Assembly (NCBI RefSeq): GCF_001423185.1
Contig: NZ_LMOB01000001.1
Location: forward strand, 372,001-436,000
Source of the DNA: Plantibacter sp. Leaf314
Lineage (GTDB): Bacteria; Actinomycetota; Actinomycetes; Actinomycetales; Microbacteriaceae
Reading direction: 5' to 3'
DNA: 64,000 nucleotides
Part shown: positions 41,660-52,250 of the stretch, one piece after another
Position numbering within the stretch: position 1 is the stretch's first letter
How the letters are laid out: every line of letters begins with the position of its first letter
Notes under the pieces: model-generated
What the model saw: only the letters and a program-made list of their open reading frames with translations
What the model was told of the DNA's origin: nothing
Databases searched by the model: none
Program-made: the position numbers and the translations under genes

Positions 41660-42721
41660 ATGTCGCACGTTCTCGCGCGCCCGAACATCCGCCGCAGATC
41701 ATCGCTCGTCGCGGTCGTCGTCGCCACCGCCCTCGCCCTCGTCGGGTGTTCCACTGCCGCAGGCAGCACCGGATCGACCACGGCCGCAGGCGACGGTGTC
41801 GTCATCGAACACGCGCACGGCGAGACGGTCATCCCGGAGAAGCCCGAGCGGATCGTCGCCCTCGGCTGGATGACGCCCGACATCGTCGCCGCCCTCGGCA
41901 CGAACCCCGTCGGCATCGAGGAGGTCTGGGGCGCCGGAGAGAGCGGCTACCAGCCCTGGTTCGAGGACTACGTCACCGAGGCGTACGGCGAGCTGCCCGA
42001 GATCATCCCCTTCGTCGACGACGGCCCCAACTACGAGGCGATCAAGTCTCTGAAGCCCGACCTGATCCTCAGCCTGTACTCGGGGGTGACCGACATCGAG
42101 TACGAGCGACTCACCGAGATCGCCCCGACCGTCCCGTACATCGAGGGCCCGTGGAACCCCGGCACCTGGGAGGGCATGACGCGCACCGTCGGGAAGGCGA
42201 TGTCGGAGGAGGCCAAGGCCGAAGAGCTCATCACCCAGACCGAGACGCTCATCACCTCGCTCGCCGACGCCCACCCGGAGTTCGACGACAAGACCTTCGT
42301 CTGGGGTCTGACCCTCAACGAGGGTGGGACCGACCTCGGCGTCTACCTCGAATACGACCCGCGGGTGCGCATCACCGAGGCACTCGGGTTCACCTCCACG
42401 TCGGCGATGGACAGCTTCCTGCAGAGCGCCGAGGGCGACAACTGGTACACCGGGGTGAGCCTCGAGCAGCTCTACGACGTCGACGCCGACCTCTTCGCCG
42501 CCTGGGGCGGCAGCGCCGCCGAGGGCACGTACACGGTCGAGAACGCCGTCGTCTCCCGCTGGGCGCCGATCGCCGCAGGCTCCTACGTGATCTACGCCGA
42601 CGCCGCGAAGGCCTCGGCGATCAGCGCCCCGACCGTCCTGTCCCTGCAGTACGTGCTGCCGGGTTACGTCGACGACCTCGCAGCCGCCCTCCAGAGCGAG
42701 CCCACCATCGACGGGAAGTGA
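41660..42721 (+). CDS. Iron-siderophore ABC transporter substrate-binding lipoprotein
   Basis: 353 residues. Signal peptide with lipobox LALVGC (lipidated Cys30), then a class III (FecB/BtuF-like) binding fold: PEKPERIVALGWMTPDIVAAL, YEAIKSLKPDLILSLYSG and PTVPYIEGPWNPGTWEGM, as in ferric-siderophore binders. It captures ferric siderophores outside the membrane and passes them to the downstream permeases. ATG 41660 follows GAAGGAGCTCC. It is the first gene of an operon of six or more genes behind the IdeR box. Confidence 0.93.
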   Translation: MSHVLARPNIRRRSSLVAVVVATALALVGCSTAAGSTGSTTAAGDGVVIEHAHGETVIPEKPERIVALGWMTPDIVAALGTNPVGIEEVWGAGESGYQPWFEDYVTEAYGELPEIIPFVDDGPNYEAIKSLKPDLILSLYSGVTDIEYERLTEIAPTVPYIEGPWNPGTWEGMTRTVGKAMSEEAKAEELITQTETLITSLADAHPEFDDKTFVWGLTLNEGGTDLGVYLEYDPRVRITEALGFTSTSAMDSFLQSAEGDNWYTGVSLEQLYDVDADLFAAWGGSAAEGTYTVENAVVSRWAPIAAGSYVIYADAAKASAISAPTVLSLQYVLPGYVDDLAAALQSEPTIDGK

Positions 42722-42729
42722 CCCCGACG

Positions 42730-43827
42730 ATGTCTCAGCCGCCAGCTGCTCCAGCCACGCTGGACCCGGCCGACGGCTCCGACGTCCCGCGGTCCGGTGC
42801 GGGGAAGCGCTCGAGCGATTCCCCGCACCGGACCGCGGTGCTCGCGACCGGTCTCCTCGTCGCGACCCTGCTCCTGGCCGCGGCCGCCATCGCCTCCCTC
42901 GCCGTCGGCAACCGCGCGATCGACCCGGTGACCGTCCTCCACGCGCTGTTCTCCTACGACCACGAGAACCCGCTGCACCTGATGGTCGTCGAACTGCGCG
43001 TGCCCCGCACCCTCCTCGGGGTGCTCGTCGGCGCCGCGCTCGCCGTGTGTGGCGGGCTCATCCAGGCCTTCACCCGCAACCCCCTCGCCGACCCGGGCAT
43101 CCTCGGGGTGAACGCCGGAGCCTCCTTCGCCGTGACCTTCGCCGTCGGGGTGCTGGGATTGACGACGCCCGGAGCCTACGTGCCGTTCGCCCTCGCCGGT
43201 GCCTTCGTCCTCACGCTGCTCGTGTATGTCCTGGGATCGGTCGGCTCCTCGGGCGCGACACCCATGAAACTGACCCTCGCGGGGGTCGCACTCGGTGCGG
43301 CCTGCACCGGGTTCACGACGGCGATCGTGCTCCGCGACGAGGGCACCCTCCAGGTCATGCGGTTCTGGAGCGTCGGGTCGATCGGCGGACGCACCCTCGA
43401 CCAACTCGTGTGGGCCGCACCGCTGGTCGTCGTGGGGCTCCTCATCGGCCTCACCTGCGCCCGGTCGTTGAACGCTCTGACCCTCGGCGATGACCTCGCG
43501 CAGGCGCTGGGGGCACGGGTCCGCAGCACGCGCGTGTGGGTGGTCGTCGCGGTCACGATCCTGGCTGGCACCGGGGTCGCGGCGGCGGGGCCCATCGCCT
43601 TCGTCGGCCTCATGATCCCCCACGTCGTCCGGTGGTTCACCGGGCCGGACCAGCGCTGGGTGCTGAGCACCTCGATGGTGGTCGGCCCGGCCTTCCTCCT
43701 GCTCGCGGACGTGCTCGGCAGGATCGTGCTGCCCTCCGGCGAACTCCGGGTCGGGATCGTCACGGCCCTCCTCGGTGCGCCCATCCTGATCATGCTCGTG
43801 CGCCGGAAGCGGGTGAGCGGCCTGTGA
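42730..43827 (+). CDS. Iron-siderophore ABC permease (FecCD family), first
   Basis: 365 residues with the roughly ten helices of the BtuC/FecCD fold. After a hydrophilic N-terminal tail of about 34 residues come ELRVPRTLLGVLVGAALAVC, GGLIQAFTRNPLADPGILGV (the family signature) and AAGPIAFVGLMIPHVVRWFT near the C-terminus. It forms a heterodimeric channel with the next gene. The start is ATG 42730, nine bases after the binding-protein stop; its stop overlaps the next GTG (GTGA). Confidence 0.93.
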   Translation: MSQPPAAPATLDPADGSDVPRSGAGKRSSDSPHRTAVLATGLLVATLLLAAAAIASLAVGNRAIDPVTVLHALFSYDHENPLHLMVVELRVPRTLLGVLVGAALAVCGGLIQAFTRNPLADPGILGVNAGASFAVTFAVGVLGLTTPGAYVPFALAGAFVLTLLVYVLGSVGSSGATPMKLTLAGVALGAACTGFTTAIVLRDEGTLQVMRFWSVGSIGGRTLDQLVWAAPLVVVGLLIGLTCARSLNALTLGDDLAQALGARVRSTRVWVVVAVTILAGTGVAAAGPIAFVGLMIPHVVRWFTGPDQRWVLSTSMVVGPAFLLLADVLGRIVLPSGELRVGIVTALLGAPILIMLVRRKRVSGL

Positions 43828-44870
43828 GCGCCGTCGATCATGGACGACGCCACATCCGCGTGGACACCGCGCATCTCGCGACACTCGTCCCCGTCCGGTC
43901 CGTCGTCGTGTGCCTCGCGCTCGTCGTGGTGATCATCGGTGCCGGCCTCGCCGCGACGACGATCGGCGCATACACGATCGAGTTCGACGCGGTGCTCCGG
44001 GCGATCGTCGACCCGGCCTCCGATCCCGACGTGCGCCAGGTCGTGTTCGAGTGGCGACTCCCCCGGGTGCTGTTCGCGGTGCTCTGCGGAGCGGCGCTCG
44101 CCCTCTCGGGAGGCATCTTCCAATCGCTCACCCGCAACCCGCTCGGCTCGCCGGACATCATCGGGTTCGGCGTCGGAGCGCAGTTCGGCGTGACGCTGAC
44201 GATGCTCGTCCTCGGGCTCAACACGTACCTGTTCAAAGCGGCCGGAGCACTCGTCGGCGGGCTGCTGACGGCCTTGCTCGTCGCGGTGCTCGCGAACCGG
44301 CACACGATGTCGTCCTTCCGCCTCATCGTCGTCGGCATCGGTGTCTCGGCAGGGCTCGGCTCACTCACGTCCTGGATCCTCATCTCGGTCAGTGTCGAGC
44401 AGGCGATGATGGCGGCGACTTGGGGCGCAGGATCGCTCGCCTCGCTCGGCTTCGACCAACTGCTCCCCGCCGCCACCGCGTTCCTCGTCCTCGCGGTGCT
44501 CGCGCGCCCGCTCCACCGCACCCTCCCGGTGCTCGAGATGGGCGACGACGCGGCCACCGCGCTCGGCGTCCGGCCCGGGCGCACCCGCCTCGGCGCCATG
44601 GTCATCGGCGTGGCTCTCGTGGCCCTCGTCACGGCCGCGGCCGGCCCCATCTCGTTCATCGCGCTCGCGGCCCCGCAGATCGCCCAACGGCTCACCCGCT
44701 CGAACACCCCGATGGGGCTCGCGCCGGTGATGCTGACCGGCGCGGCCCTCGTCGTCGTGTCCGACGTCGTCGCCCAGCTGGTCGCCGTGCCGGTCGGCGT
44801 GGTGACCGTCTCGGTCGGCGGCATCTACCTCACCTGCCTGCTGGCGGCGCAGTTCCTGCGCCGCACGTGA
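43824..44870 (+). CDS. Iron-siderophore ABC permease (FecCD family), second
   Basis: 348 residues, the partner permease. Signature segments EWRLPRVLFAVLCGAALALS, GGIFQSLTRNPLGSPDIIGF and AAGPISFIALAAPQIAQRLT. GTG 43824 overlaps the upstream stop by four bases, indicating translational coupling and equal synthesis of the two permeases. The ATPase gene starts 11 bases after its stop. Confidence 0.93.
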   Translation: MSAVDHGRRHIRVDTAHLATLVPVRSVVVCLALVVVIIGAGLAATTIGAYTIEFDAVLRAIVDPASDPDVRQVVFEWRLPRVLFAVLCGAALALSGGIFQSLTRNPLGSPDIIGFGVGAQFGVTLTMLVLGLNTYLFKAAGALVGGLLTALLVAVLANRHTMSSFRLIVVGIGVSAGLGSLTSWILISVSVEQAMMAATWGAGSLASLGFDQLLPAATAFLVLAVLARPLHRTLPVLEMGDDAATALGVRPGRTRLGAMVIGVALVALVTAAAGPISFIALAAPQIAQRLTRSNTPMGLAPVMLTGAALVVVSDVVAQLVAVPVGVVTVSVGGIYLTCLLAAQFLRRT

Positions 44871-44880
44871 AAGGACCACC

Positions 44881-45669
44881 ATGACCACGACGCTCCTCGC
44901 CCGCGACCTGAGCCTGGGCTACGGGGACACCCCCGTCGTCTCGGGGCTGTCGCTCGAGATCCCCGACGGCTCGTTCACCATCGTCATCGGACCGAACGCC
45001 TGCGGGAAGTCGACCCTGCTGCGCGGGCTCGCCAGGCTCCTGCGACCCGCCACCGGGGCCGTGCTGCTCGACGGCGACGACATCCGCACCCTGAAGTCCA
45101 AGGACATCGCGCGCCGGCTCGGGCTGCTCCCCCAGTCGGCGATCGCCCCTGACGGCATCACCGTCGCCGATCTCGTGGGACGCGGACGGTTCCCGCACCA
45201 GAGCGCCATGCGGACCTGGAGCCGAGCCGACGAGCAGGCCGTCGCAGCGGCCATGGCCGCCACCGGGGTCACCGAGTTGTCCCGCCGCCTGGTCGACGAA
45301 CTGTCCGGCGGGCAACGACAACGGGTCTGGGTCGCGATGGCCCTCGCGCAGCAGACCGGGCACCTCCTCCTCGACGAACCCACGACGTTCCTCGACATCG
45401 CACATCAGATCGAGCTGATGGAGCTGTTCACGGATCTCCACCGCGACGGGGCGACCCTCGTCGCCGTCCTGCACGACCTGAACCACGCGGCACGCTACGC
45501 GACCCATCTCGTGGCCATGCGGGACGGCGCGATCGTCGCCCAGGGCGACCCGCAGGAGATCATCACCGCCGAGCTCGTCGAAGCGGTCTACGACCTGCCG
45601 TGCCGGGTCATCACCGATCCCGTCTCCGGCACGCCGTTGGTGCTCCCGCTCGCGCGGCGGGACCGGTGA
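44881..45669 (+). CDS. Iron-siderophore ABC transporter ATPase (FecE type)
   Basis: 262 residues with all nucleotide-binding motifs: Walker A GPNACGKST (about residues 37-45), Q-loop LGLLPQSAIAPDGIT, signature LSGGQRQRVWVA, Walker B LLLDEPTTFLD and switch histidine AVLHDLNHAARYATH. It drives the FecCD pair. GTGAAAGGACCACC precedes the ATG. Its stop overlaps the GTG of the following exporter-fold ABC gene (GTGA), which ties the two transport systems into one message. Confidence 0.95.
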   Translation: MTTTLLARDLSLGYGDTPVVSGLSLEIPDGSFTIVIGPNACGKSTLLRGLARLLRPATGAVLLDGDDIRTLKSKDIARRLGLLPQSAIAPDGITVADLVGRGRFPHQSAMRTWSRADEQAVAAAMAATGVTELSRRLVDELSGGQRQRVWVAMALAQQTGHLLLDEPTTFLDIAHQIELMELFTDLHRDGATLVAVLHDLNHAARYATHLVAMRDGAIVAQGDPQEIITAELVEAVYDLPCRVITDPVSGTPLVLPLARRDR

Positions 45670-47303
45670 CCGGCTCCCCCGCTCGGCTCGTCGGGATCGC
45701 CCTCGTCGCGGACGGGCGCGGGCCTGCACTCGCGGCCGCGACCGTCCTCCTCGTCGTGCACGCCCTGTCGGAGGCGGCGATCCCCGTCATCATCGGTGCG
45801 ACCGTCGATCAGGCGGTGGTCCCCTCGGATCCCGTCGCCCTCTCGGTCTGGATGAGCGTCCTGGTGGGCACGTTCCTCGTCCTCACCGTCAGCTACCAGT
45901 CCGCGTCCCGCCTCATGGTGTCGGTCTACGGTCGCGGCGAGCAGGCCCTCCGACACCTCACCCTCTCGCGGATGCTCCGGCCACGACTGTCCCGACGGAT
46001 CCTGAGCCCGGGTGAGGCCCTGACGGTCGTCACCTCCGACACGTATCGCGTCGCCGGCGTCGCGTGGTCGGTCGCACAGCAATGCGCCACGATCGCCGCG
46101 ATCATCGGCGCGGCGCTCGCGATGTCGGTGATCTCCCCGGTCGCCACGGTCGTGGTGTTCGCCGCCACCATCGGCATGATGCTCGTGATGCGCGTCGTCT
46201 CACGCCCGCTGGAGCTGCGCGGGCTCGCGGAGCAGCGGGCCGCGACGGAGGCGGGCGCGGTCGCCGCCGACTTCATGAGCGGGTTCCGGGTCCTCGTCGG
46301 CATCGGCGGGCGAGGCGAGGCCGAGCGACGATACCGGGCCGCCAGCGACGTCTCGAGACAGGCGGCGACCGTGGCCGGGCGGTCGCTCGCCGCCTCCGAG
46401 GCGGTGAGTGGCGCCCTGGCGGCGCTGGTGACAGCTGCCCTCGTGGGACTGTCCGCCTGGTTCGCCGCTGCGGGCCGCATCAGCATCGGCGAGTTGGTCA
46501 CCGTGCTCGGGCTCGCCCAGTTCATCAGCGGCTACCTCGCGCAGGTGGGGTCGTTCCCGTCCAACTGGATCCACAAGCTGGCCTCCGCCAAACGGCTGGC
46601 CGCGGTCGTCGACGCCGCGGACCTCCTCGACGAGCCCGTGGCGCCGGCTGGATCGTCCGCCAGCCCCGCGGGGGACGTCGTCCTGTCCTTCCGAGCGGGC
46701 GACGCCGAGACCCGGGTGGACGTGCGGGCCGGCGAGCTGCTCGGCGTCCGTCCCACGGACAGCGACGCGGCGCGCGCCCTCTCCCGCCTGCTGGGCATGC
46801 GGACCCCCGCGGCCCGCGGCAGCGTCTCGCTCGCCGTCGACGGCGTGCTCGTCGATCAGCAGGACCTCGACCCGGTCGCCTACCGCCGGCGGGTGCTCGC
46901 CCCGCCGCACGAGCAGCGGGTCATGAGCGGCACCCTGGCCGACGCGGTGCGTGGACACGGCATGACCGGCGATCCCGACACGGCGTTCGTCGCCATGGCC
47001 GCGCTCGACGACGCGGTGGTCCAGCTCGGCGGCTGGTCGTCGCCGGTCGGCGAGGCCGGCCGACGGCTCTCCGGCGGACAGCGCCAACGCGTCGGGATCG
47101 CGCGGGCACTGCACGCCGAGGCGGAGGTGCTCGTCCTCGACGAACCGACGTCAGCGGTCGACGTGCTGACCGAGACCCGCATCGCGCGTGCACTCGTGGA
47201 GCACGATGGCACCGTCGTGGTCATCACGACCTCCGCCGTCCTCCTCAACGCCTGCGACCGGGTCGTCGGGGTCGGTCGCGGAGAGGACGCCGACCGTGGT
47301 TGA
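45666..47303 (+). CDS. ABC transporter, exporter fold, with degenerate Walker A (IrtA/YbtP-like half)
   Basis: 545 residues: a six-helix exporter-type membrane domain (about 1-310) and one nucleotide-binding domain. That domain has an intact signature RRLSGGQRQRVGIARAL (Gly471 region) and Walker B VLVLDEPTSAVD. The Walker A position reads GVRPTDSDAARALSRL with no GxxGxGKS, and the switch histidine is replaced (VVITTSAVLL). It can therefore not bind ATP normally but can lend its signature motif to a partner. The next gene is complementary. In the context of an IdeR-controlled siderophore operon with a siderophore-interacting protein, the pair resembles IrtAB/YbtPQ importers. Confidence 0.88.
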   Translation: MTGSPARLVGIALVADGRGPALAAATVLLVVHALSEAAIPVIIGATVDQAVVPSDPVALSVWMSVLVGTFLVLTVSYQSASRLMVSVYGRGEQALRHLTLSRMLRPRLSRRILSPGEALTVVTSDTYRVAGVAWSVAQQCATIAAIIGAALAMSVISPVATVVVFAATIGMMLVMRVVSRPLELRGLAEQRAATEAGAVAADFMSGFRVLVGIGGRGEAERRYRAASDVSRQAATVAGRSLAASEAVSGALAALVTAALVGLSAWFAAAGRISIGELVTVLGLAQFISGYLAQVGSFPSNWIHKLASAKRLAAVVDAADLLDEPVAPAGSSASPAGDVVLSFRAGDAETRVDVRAGELLGVRPTDSDAARALSRLLGMRTPAARGSVSLAVDGVLVDQQDLDPVAYRRRVLAPPHEQRVMSGTLADAVRGHGMTGDPDTAFVAMAALDDAVVQLGGWSSPVGEAGRRLSGGQRQRVGIARALHAEAEVLVLDEPTSAVDVLTETRIARALVEHDGTVVVITTSAVLLNACDRVVGVGRGEDADRG

Positions 47304-49122
47304 TGAAGACATGACCTCCGCGACCACCGCCCGGCTGCCGGTCGCCGAGGCGGCCCGGGTCCGCGCCGTCGTCGCCGCCCTGCTGCGCCGACACCGCGGA
47401 CGGACCGCTGCCGTGGTGGTCCTGTTCCTCGCGGCCTCCGCCCTCGGGGTCGTGCTGCCCACCAGCCTCGGGCGGGTCGTGGACGCCATCACCTCGGAGG
47501 CCGGGCCGTCCGTCGTCGCGGGCTGGGTCGCCGGAGCCGCCGTGGGCGCGGTCGCCGCGGTCGTGGTCATGCTCTGGGCCGTGCGCGTCCTCACCGGCCT
47601 CGTGCAGGACCTGCTCGCCGAACTGCGCGAGGAGGTGTTCGCCTCGGCCATGCGACTCCCGGTGAGCACCATCGACGACGGCGAGACTGCCGACCTGCTG
47701 TCCCGGGTGACCGGCGACGTGGACGCCGTCGCCGAGGCCGGCGGTGGTGTCGCCCCCACCCTGCTGTCCGCCGGGTTCGCCATCGGCGTGTCGGTGATCG
47801 CGCTGGCCGCTCTCGACCCCTGGCTCGCCCTCGCAGGCCTCGCCGCGGCGCCGTGCTACGTCATCGGGACCCGGGCGTTCCTCCGACGCTCCCGGATCGT
47901 GTTCCGGGAGGTCCGCACGCGCGAGGCGTCGCGCAGCCAGGCCGTCTTGGACGCGGTCCACGGCGCGGAGACGCTGACCGCGTTCGCCGCCGCCGACCAC
48001 GCGATCGAGCGCGTCGGCGAACGCGCGGCAGCGTCCATCGACGCGCAGATCGAGGGCGTGCGGGTGGCGAACCGGCTCTTCCGGTGGATCAACGGCGGTG
48101 AACTCGTCGGGCTGTCGGCGATCCTGGCGACCGGATTCCTACTCCACGCGCAGGGGGCGGTCACCGTCGGCCTCGTGACCACGGCCGCCCTCCTGTTCCA
48201 CCGACTGTTCGGTCCGGTCGGCCAGGTGATCTTCGGGCTCGACGACATCCAGCGCGCCACCGTGGGGCTGGCGCGCCTCGTCGGGGTCATCGACCTCGCA
48301 TCGGCGTCCTCGCCGACGGCCGGCCCAGCGACCGACGACGGCAGCGGCGGCGACGAGTCGGCGATCCGGGTGCGCGACCTCACGTTCCGGTACCCGACCA
48401 CCGGACGCGGCATCGTCGGGGTCACGCTCGACGTCCCGCGCGGCACGACCACGGCACTCGTCGGCACCTCCGGTTCCGGCAAGAGCACCCTGGCTCGGGT
48501 CGTCGCGGGGCACCATGCACCGACGTCGGGGAGTCTGCACGTCGCCGACACCCCGTATTCCCTGTCGCAGGAGCTCCACCACTTCCGCGGCTCGATCGCC
48601 GACAACCTCCGTCTCGGGGCGCCGGACGCGAGCCAGGAGGAGATGGTCGCCGCGGTGCACGCCGTCGGTGCGGCATGGGCGGTCGCCGGACTGGTGGACG
48701 GTCCGACTCGGGACCCGACCGATGCGGTCGACGCGCCGGTGCCGCTGGACGAGGGCCGGATCCAGCAACTCGCCCTCGCCAGAGCCCTCCTGGCGGACCC
48801 GGCCGTCGTGATCCTGGACGAGGCGACGGCCGACGTCGGGCTGCACCATCGTGCAGCCGTCGAAGCGGCGATGCTGCGGCTCCGGGCCGACCGCACCACC
48901 CTCCTCATCGCCCACCGGCTGGAGCAGGCGGCGACCGCCGACCGGATCGCGGTCTTCTCGGACGGGCGGATCATCGCGCACGGCACCCATGACGATCTGC
49001 TCGCAGCCCCCGGCGCCTACCGCGACTCGTGGCTCGCCCACCGGCAGCACGTCGCCGAACCCGCCGACACCACCCAATCCATCGACCCCACCGACCCCAC
49101 CCCAGAGCCGGAGCACCCATGA
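47296..49122 (+). CDS. ABC transporter, exporter fold, with degenerate signature motif (IrtB/YbtQ-like half)
   Basis: 608 residues from GTG 47296, eight bases after GAGAGGA; ATG 47311 is an alternative giving 603. Membrane domain (about 20-330), then a nucleotide-binding domain with intact Walker A GTSGSGKST at 390-398, Walker B VVILDEATAD and switch histidine His540 (LLIAHRLEQ). The signature LSGGQ is replaced by LDEGR (484-488 in VPLDEGRIQQLALARALL). It complements the previous protein exactly: its Walker A with the partner's signature makes one full ATP site, and the other site is dead. It overlaps the upstream gene by eight bases and the downstream one by four. Confidence 0.88.
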   Translation: MVDEDMTSATTARLPVAEAARVRAVVAALLRRHRGRTAAVVVLFLAASALGVVLPTSLGRVVDAITSEAGPSVVAGWVAGAAVGAVAAVVVMLWAVRVLTGLVQDLLAELREEVFASAMRLPVSTIDDGETADLLSRVTGDVDAVAEAGGGVAPTLLSAGFAIGVSVIALAALDPWLALAGLAAAPCYVIGTRAFLRRSRIVFREVRTREASRSQAVLDAVHGAETLTAFAAADHAIERVGERAAASIDAQIEGVRVANRLFRWINGGELVGLSAILATGFLLHAQGAVTVGLVTTAALLFHRLFGPVGQVIFGLDDIQRATVGLARLVGVIDLASASSPTAGPATDDGSGGDESAIRVRDLTFRYPTTGRGIVGVTLDVPRGTTTALVGTSGSGKSTLARVVAGHHAPTSGSLHVADTPYSLSQELHHFRGSIADNLRLGAPDASQEEMVAAVHAVGAAWAVAGLVDGPTRDPTDAVDAPVPLDEGRIQQLALARALLADPAVVILDEATADVGLHHRAAVEAAMLRLRADRTTLLIAHRLEQAATADRIAVFSDGRIIAHGTHDDLLAAPGAYRDSWLAHRQHVAEPADTTQSIDPTDPTPEPEHP

Positions 49123-50009
49123 CCATCCACCGCGGCATCGTCACCGAGACGAGCGTCCTCAGCCCCAACCTGATCCGTGTCACCCTCGGAGGCCCGGGCG
49201 TCGCCGACTTCATCAGCACCGGGACGGGAGACGAGTACGTCCGCGTCTTCTTCCCCCACGGCGACGACCCGGCGGACGTCTCGCTGCCCCTCCCCGTCGG
49301 CGACTGGTGGGAGTGGCCCGAAGGCACCCTGCAGGCACCGATGCGGACCTACACGGTCTCCGGCGTCCGCACGGACCAGAACGAGATCGACCTCGACTTC
49401 GTCGTGCACGAGGCGGGCGTCGCCGGCCCGTGGGCGGCTCGGGCTCGGCCAGGGCACGTACTCGGGCTGAACGCGCCGACCGGGCTGTACGACCCTCCGG
49501 AGGACACTGAATGGCAGGTGTTGGTGGCCGACCTCTCCGGCCTGCCTGCCGTCCGCCGGATCGTCGCGCAGACCCCACGCGGACTCCGGACCCGGGTGGT
49601 GCTCGAGGTGCCGTCCGAGCAGGACCGGATCGCGTTCGAGACGGGCCTCGATGTGCTGGTCACCTGGGTGGTCGGCGGGAACGGGTACGGTCCGAGCGCG
49701 CTCGGACGACTCGTCCGGAGCGTCGTCGACGAGCGGCTCGCCCTCGATCAGGGCTACGTCTGGGTGGCGGGTGAGACGGTCGCCCTCCGGGATGCGCGGA
49801 AATACCTGCGCCGGGAGCTCGGACTGCCGGCCACGCGGTTCAAGGTCGTGGGCTACTGGACGCCGATCGCCGCCTGGGACGAGAAGTTCGCCGCCCTGCC
49901 CACCGACGTCCAAGCGGAACTCGACGCCATCTGGACCGCGACCGACGACGCCGAGCCGGAGGACGTCCAGATCCGGTTCGAGGAGCAGCTCGACCGACTC
50001 GGGCTCTGA
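49119..50009 (+). CDS. Siderophore-interacting FAD protein (SIP family ferric reductase)
   Basis: 296 residues. FAD-binding beta barrel with MRTYTVSGVR (the R-x-Y-T flavin motif, about residue 83) and FVVHEAGVAGPWAARARPGH, then a reductase-like domain with VAGETVALRDARKYLRRELG. SIP proteins reduce Fe(III) in imported siderophores and release the iron in the cytoplasm. Its ATG overlaps the preceding ABC stop (ATGA). In mycobacterial IrtA the SIP domain is fused to the ABC half; here it is a separate but translationally coupled gene, which supports joint function. It probably ends the operon. Confidence 0.93.
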   Translation: MTIHRGIVTETSVLSPNLIRVTLGGPGVADFISTGTGDEYVRVFFPHGDDPADVSLPLPVGDWWEWPEGTLQAPMRTYTVSGVRTDQNEIDLDFVVHEAGVAGPWAARARPGHVLGLNAPTGLYDPPEDTEWQVLVADLSGLPAVRRIVAQTPRGLRTRVVLEVPSEQDRIAFETGLDVLVTWVVGGNGYGPSALGRLVRSVVDERLALDQGYVWVAGETVALRDARKYLRRELGLPATRFKVVGYWTPIAAWDEKFAALPTDVQAELDAIWTATDDAEPEDVQIRFEEQLDRLGL

Positions 50010-50153
50010 GCCGCCGCACTCCGTCGAGCGCTCGCAGCGGCGCGTTCGACCGACGCTGACGGTGCAGGTTCCGGGACCCGCCGCCCGCCTCGGATGTGAG
50101 CGCCGCGACCACTGCAGACTGGGAGGCACCCACGGCGAGCAGGAGGAACGCAG

Positions 50154-51854
<1,701 letters not shown>

Positions 51855-51860
51855 CGCCGG

Positions 51861-52142
51861 CTATCCCTCGAGCGCGTGGAGGACCGCGTCGTCGACGATG
51901 TGCGAGACGTGGACGTCGGCGACCTCGTAGTGGGCCTCCCGTCCGACGCGCTCCACGGACACGAGGCCCGCCGAACGCAGCGTCCGGAGGTGCTGCGACA
52001 CCAGCGGTTGGGACAGGCCGCTCGCGTCCGCGAGCTGACCGACCGTGGAGGTGCCGGCGGCGAGGATCCGCAGCAGTCGGAGCCGCGACACCGAGGAGAG
52101 GGCCTTGAACAGTTCGGCAGCCGGTTCCAGATCCTCAGTCAT
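51861..52142 (-). CDS. ArsR-family winged-helix regulator
   Basis: 93 residues. ArsR/SmtB fold: LFKALSSVSRLRLLRILAAG, the recognition helix in SQPLVSQHLRTLRSAGLV and the wing VGREAHYEVAD. There are no cysteine metal ligands, but a histidine-containing C-terminal helix DVHVSHIVDDAVLHALEG holds His and Asp residues placed like the alpha5 zinc sites of SmtB/CzrA proteins, so zinc sensing is possible. An AT-rich TATATGGGGGG stretch directly before the ATG is likely the promoter. It converges with the histidine kinase, with only six bases between the stops. Confidence 0.9.
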   Translation of the reverse strand: MTEDLEPAAELFKALSSVSRLRLLRILAAGTSTVGQLADASGLSQPLVSQHLRTLRSAGLVSVERVGREAHYEVADVHVSHIVDDAVLHALEG

Positions 52143-52250
52143 CCCCCCATATAAGCAGACACGAATGGATCGCGGGGTCCCGCGTCGTCAGAACCCCCGT
52201 GCGGTCCACAGCCGACCAGCCCGGTCCGACGTCCGCTCAGCCGCGGTCGC

